A stretch of 55,644 bases of DNA from Candidatus Delongbacteria bacterium. GTDB taxonomy: Bacteria > UBA4055. Each line of letters opens with the position of its first letter. Positions within the stretch are counted from its first letter, which is position 1. The position numbers and the translations under genes are program-made. The stretch is from contig JAFGVM010000043.1 in assembly GCA_016937995.1 (NCBI GenBank), positions 1 through 55,644 on the forward strand, in the 5' to 3' direction. A model generated the notes under the pieces. That model did not search any database. It had not been told where the DNA came from and worked only from the letters and a program-made list of their open reading frames with translations. Positions 52,734-55,644 of this stretch are shown in pieces.

Positions 52734-53501
52734 CTATCTCTTTATTATCATTCTTTTATTACTAACAGGATGCATGATCTCAATAAAGTCAGTATCATAG
52801 AGATCACTTATCTGATCAGTTCTAACTTCGGCAGTATTTTCCAGGAATTTCAGCTCACTGTTCTTCAATGCAGCTATTCTGTCAGAATACAAAAGCGCGT
52901 TATTTATGTTATGTGTTACATTAACAACAGTTATACCGATATTTTTGTTGATATCTGCTATCAAAGTACTGATCTGTTTATCATAGAACGGGTCTAAAAA
53001 AGTACCAGGTTCATCAAATAGTATTATTTTTGTATCCTGGGCTAAAGCTGAAGCAATATTAACTCTTTGTCTTTCTCCTCCGCTTAATGTCCTAAGCTTT
53101 CTTTCGGAAAAAGCAAGAAGATCTGTAATTTCCATGCTCTCTTTTACTTTTCTTTTGTCTTCTGCAGTGATCGATGAAAATGATGAAAAATACGGATAAC
53201 GACTGAACATGATGAAATCATGAACAGAGTAATCATTTAATATTGGTGTTTGAGTAACATATGTGATCTGTTTTGCAAGTTCCTTCTGGGGAACCGATCT
53301 TATATTTGATCCTGATATAATAATATTCCCGGAAGTGTGGTCAATGATCTTACACATAGACTTCAACAAAGTACTTTTTCCCGCACCATTAGGTCCTATT
53401 ATTGAAAAATATTCACCACTGTTTATATCAAAGGACATTTCCGAAATTATTGTCTTATTTCCAAGTCTGACTAAAATATTTTCAATACTGATCAGGTTCA
53501 T
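52734..53501 (-). CDS. FecE/BtuD-type ABC transporter ATP-binding protein
   Basis: This 255-residue ATPase has Walker A GPNGAGKSTLLK near residue 37, the Q-loop TYVTQTP, the signature LSGGERQRVNIA near residue 137, Walker B KIILFDEP and the His-switch NVTHN. It energises the adjacent FecCD-type permease. Class and neighbours point to iron-siderophore, heme or cobalamin import; the substrate is not visible. Confidence 0.92.
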   Translation of the reverse strand: MNLISIENILVRLGNKTIISEMSFDINSGEYFSIIGPNGAGKSTLLKSMCKIIDHTSGNIIISGSNIRSVPQKELAKQITYVTQTPILNDYSVHDFIMFSRYPYFSSFSSITAEDKRKVKESMEITDLLAFSERKLRTLSGGERQRVNIASALAQDTKIILFDEPGTFLDPFYDKQISTLIADINKNIGITVVNVTHNINNALLYSDRIAALKNSELKFLENTAEVRTDQISDLYDTDFIEIMHPVSNKRMIIKR

Positions 53502-53519
53502 TTTTTCAGCAAGATATTA

Positions 53520-55472
53520 TTATAATTTTCTGGCTATTAACATTTCAGTGATCAACAGAACGATCAGTGAATATAAAAAGATAAAAGAATAATTGTTCCT
53601 TTCAACCGAAAAAATATTATTCTTTACGAAATCATCATTATCAATTATATCGAAATCAGACAACATATCCCTACTGACGACATCAATATCTTCCCTTATA
53701 TTATTAACTGCTATATATTTGACAGAACTGTCAATTTCATTTGTCAGTTTATAAAAACCATCATAATTTAGAAATATATTCTGCTCCTGTGAAGATTGGA
53801 TGGAAACTTCAACAGATCTTGGATCGAATAGGATATTACCTTTATCAACTGTGATCCTGTCTCCACAATTATAATACAACTCAGAATTGATACTTGATTG
53901 ATCAAAATATTTAATACTATTGTAAATTAAGGGGATCAAAAAGCCGTTTTCAATTAAATTTGATGAGCCTGAGTCAAAACCGGAACTTAATAAAATGATC
54001 TTACCGTTTGATATTGATTTTTCCAGAATATAGGGAGAATTATTTACTTTTGCCAAAATATCCCATCCATCAGGTTCAAGTTCGTAATAACGGTTTATTT
54101 CTAAACTCTTCGGATCAACATCATTAACAAATACTTTGTCAAATACCGGGTGAGATATGGTCAATATTTTTATTCCTGTGTATGAATCTTTAAATTCCTT
54201 CACTCCTGATATTCTAGGAAATTTCAAACTTGGTATTAAATTGGAATTATAATCGTTCAAATTCAGATCTTTTCCTAAAGCGATCAGCACAGATCTTCCC
54301 GATCTAAAGAAATTCATTAATTGAGATACCGTATAAGAACTTATCCTTTTTAAGTCAGTAAATAAAATCACATCATAAACAGACATGTTCACAGTATTTA
54401 TATTATTGAAATCTATCTGGGATGACTCGAACAACGAATCCGATGTATCATTTATCAGCAGTTGAAGATTTTTAACTACTGTATCATCCTTATTGCCTAC
54501 TATCAATGTTTTAATTCTTTTAGTACCCTGGATTATAAAATTGAAAATATTGTTCATTATATTTATATCATCATCGACCTTAAAGAACATCTGTTTGTCA
54601 GAAATAGAAATGTTTGAATAGGTAATAATTTCAGTTTTTTTGTATGTATTTTCAAATTGAATATTATCAGAATATATTTTATTCCCGTTCTCATAAAGTT
54701 CCAGCTTTGTTCTACTTCCTTTTTCAATTTTCTTACTGGACAAATAACATGCTATCTGGTTCTTCTGATCGAACTTTACTGAATCAATAGAAATATCAGT
54801 CCTGTCCTTTGTATCGATAGAATTCAATATCAGTTGTTTTGAATAGTTGTATCCATCTTTAGTATATTCCCAGTTATCTGTTTTTAATTCTCCGTCTGAA
54901 AATAATAAAAACTCTTTATTCAGTTCATTTTTATCAGACATAAAGAAAGAATCAGCATCTGCAACAATATTTTCGATATCCTCTTGCATACCGCTTAAAG
55001 TTATTTCATTTAAAAACAATTTTGCATCCTTCTTTCCACCTATGAATTTTTTTGAAGGATCAGATGTCCTGATTACAATTTCAGACCTGTCAGGAATATC
55101 ATTAAGAAATTTTTTTATTGATGATAAAGTTTGATCAAACACACTGAAATTATTATCTGACAAAGCCATTGATGTACTCGTATCGACATATATGTATATC
55201 GAAGTATCCAAATTAGGATCATAATCAGAATAATTCCCCAGATAAGGTGATGCAAAGAACATTACAATAGAGAATACTATCAATGTCCTTATTATCAGCA
55301 GAAGAATGTCTTTAAGCCGTGTTCTTTGATTTATTCTCTGAGCTAATTCTTTTAAAATAAACAAACTACTGAAAACCATCTGTTTCGGTTTTTTACGGAA
55401 AATAAGATAAAGGATCAGAGGAGCTATTATCAGAGGGATAAAAAATAGATATTGGGAGTATATAAAGTTCAT
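53520..55472 (-). CDS. BatA-domain / VWA-like membrane protein
   Basis: This 650-residue inner-membrane protein begins with an aerotolerance-operon (BatA) N-terminal domain: a helix at about 7-25, FRKKPKQMVFSSLFILKEL, and a second helix at about 57-74. SIYIYVDTSTSMALSD near residue 92 is a VWA-like D-x-S-x-S metal site. The central and C-terminal parts resemble a periplasmic glutamine-amidotransferase-like domain as in other long BatA proteins, and a last helix lies near 630-648. In the FCB group such proteins occur in Bat/MoxR clusters, but none of those partners is seen here. Its stop is 18 bases before the ABC ATPase start, suggesting co-transcription. Confidence 0.7.
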   Translation of the reverse strand: MNFIYSQYLFFIPLIIAPLILYLIFRKKPKQMVFSSLFILKELAQRINQRTRLKDILLLIIRTLIVFSIVMFFASPYLGNYSDYDPNLDTSIYIYVDTSTSMALSDNNFSVFDQTLSSIKKFLNDIPDRSEIVIRTSDPSKKFIGGKKDAKLFLNEITLSGMQEDIENIVADADSFFMSDKNELNKEFLLFSDGELKTDNWEYTKDGYNYSKQLILNSIDTKDRTDISIDSVKFDQKNQIACYLSSKKIEKGSRTKLELYENGNKIYSDNIQFENTYKKTEIITYSNISISDKQMFFKVDDDINIMNNIFNFIIQGTKRIKTLIVGNKDDTVVKNLQLLINDTSDSLFESSQIDFNNINTVNMSVYDVILFTDLKRISSYTVSQLMNFFRSGRSVLIALGKDLNLNDYNSNLIPSLKFPRISGVKEFKDSYTGIKILTISHPVFDKVFVNDVDPKSLEINRYYELEPDGWDILAKVNNSPYILEKSISNGKIILLSSGFDSGSSNLIENGFLIPLIYNSIKYFDQSSINSELYYNCGDRITVDKGNILFDPRSVEVSIQSSQEQNIFLNYDGFYKLTNEIDSSVKYIAVNNIREDIDVVSRDMLSDFDIIDNDDFVKNNIFSVERNNYSFIFLYSLIVLLITEMLIARKL

Positions 55473-55644
55473 TAACTTTCTATTTAATTAATAAGTCTAA
55501 CAATTTAACCAATCAGACCTTAAATATCAATAGAGTTATCAATAGAAAAGATGTATTAAAGGATATTTAAAATTTTATTGAGACATATGGTATAAATTAG
55601 ATGGTAGCAACTTTAACTTCATAATTTTTACTTAGTTATTTCAA

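Overview
This window is strongly AT-rich DNA from a diderm (Gram-negative) bacterium. It encodes outer-membrane barrels ending in Phe, several lipoproteins, a multi-SLBB outer-membrane polysaccharide exporter, and one protein with a type IX secretion system (T9SS) type A C-terminal sorting domain. T9SS tails together with low GC point to the FCB group or a related candidate phylum (Delongbacteria- or Cloacimonadota-like). The phylum is an inference; no rRNA is present to settle it. I found no tRNA, rRNA or CRISPR array.

Layout. (1) 1-95: the 5' end of an IS256-like insertion sequence running off the left edge. (2) 103-30305: a large surface-polysaccharide locus, nearly all on the minus strand. 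It holds an SLBB exporter (Wza type), a UDP-uronate 4-epimerase, a nucleotide-sugar 6-dehydrogenase, a Wzz chain-length protein without kinase domain, a Wzy-like polymerase, a Wzx-like flippase, at least three GT4 glycosyltransferases, a DUF354 protein, GDP-mannose-3,5-epimerase-like and GDP-fucose-synthase-like enzymes, two MBOAT/SGNH acylation pairs, a GDSL esterase, two hexapeptide acyltransferases and two asparagine-synthase-family proteins. A plus-strand beta-helix surface protein (19359-21959) splits it, with a solo IS-end-like sequence beside it. (3) 30510-36509: an outer-membrane barrel, rodZ-ispG, a SpoU-type RNA methyltransferase, PhoU and a Na/Pi symporter. (4) 36788-42581: a lipoprotein, barrel protein and TPR lipoprotein, then rpiB and glyA. 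(5) 42730-47726: a T9SS-exported protein and a two-gene FAD/iron-sulfur amino-acid dehydrogenase. (6) 47727-48829: palindrome-rich intergenic DNA and a secreted-protein pseudogene broken by a 69-bp IS end. (7) 48830-55472: lepB/lepA, a zinc-ribbon protein, a FecCD-type ABC transporter and a BatA-like protein.

How the genes fit together. The polysaccharide locus encodes a Wzx/Wzy-type pathway for a probably uronic-acid-containing, heavily O-acylated polymer; the two amidotransferase-like proteins could amidate its uronic acids (inference). No initiating phosphoglycosyltransferase and no Wzc-type kinase is in view. Transcription units are marked by a uniform promoter pattern (TTGAC-like, exactly 17 nt, then TATATT or TATAAT) that I could place at eleven positions. 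Intergenic regions between 41 and 48 kb carry short REP-like palindromes, some apparently reused as terminators.
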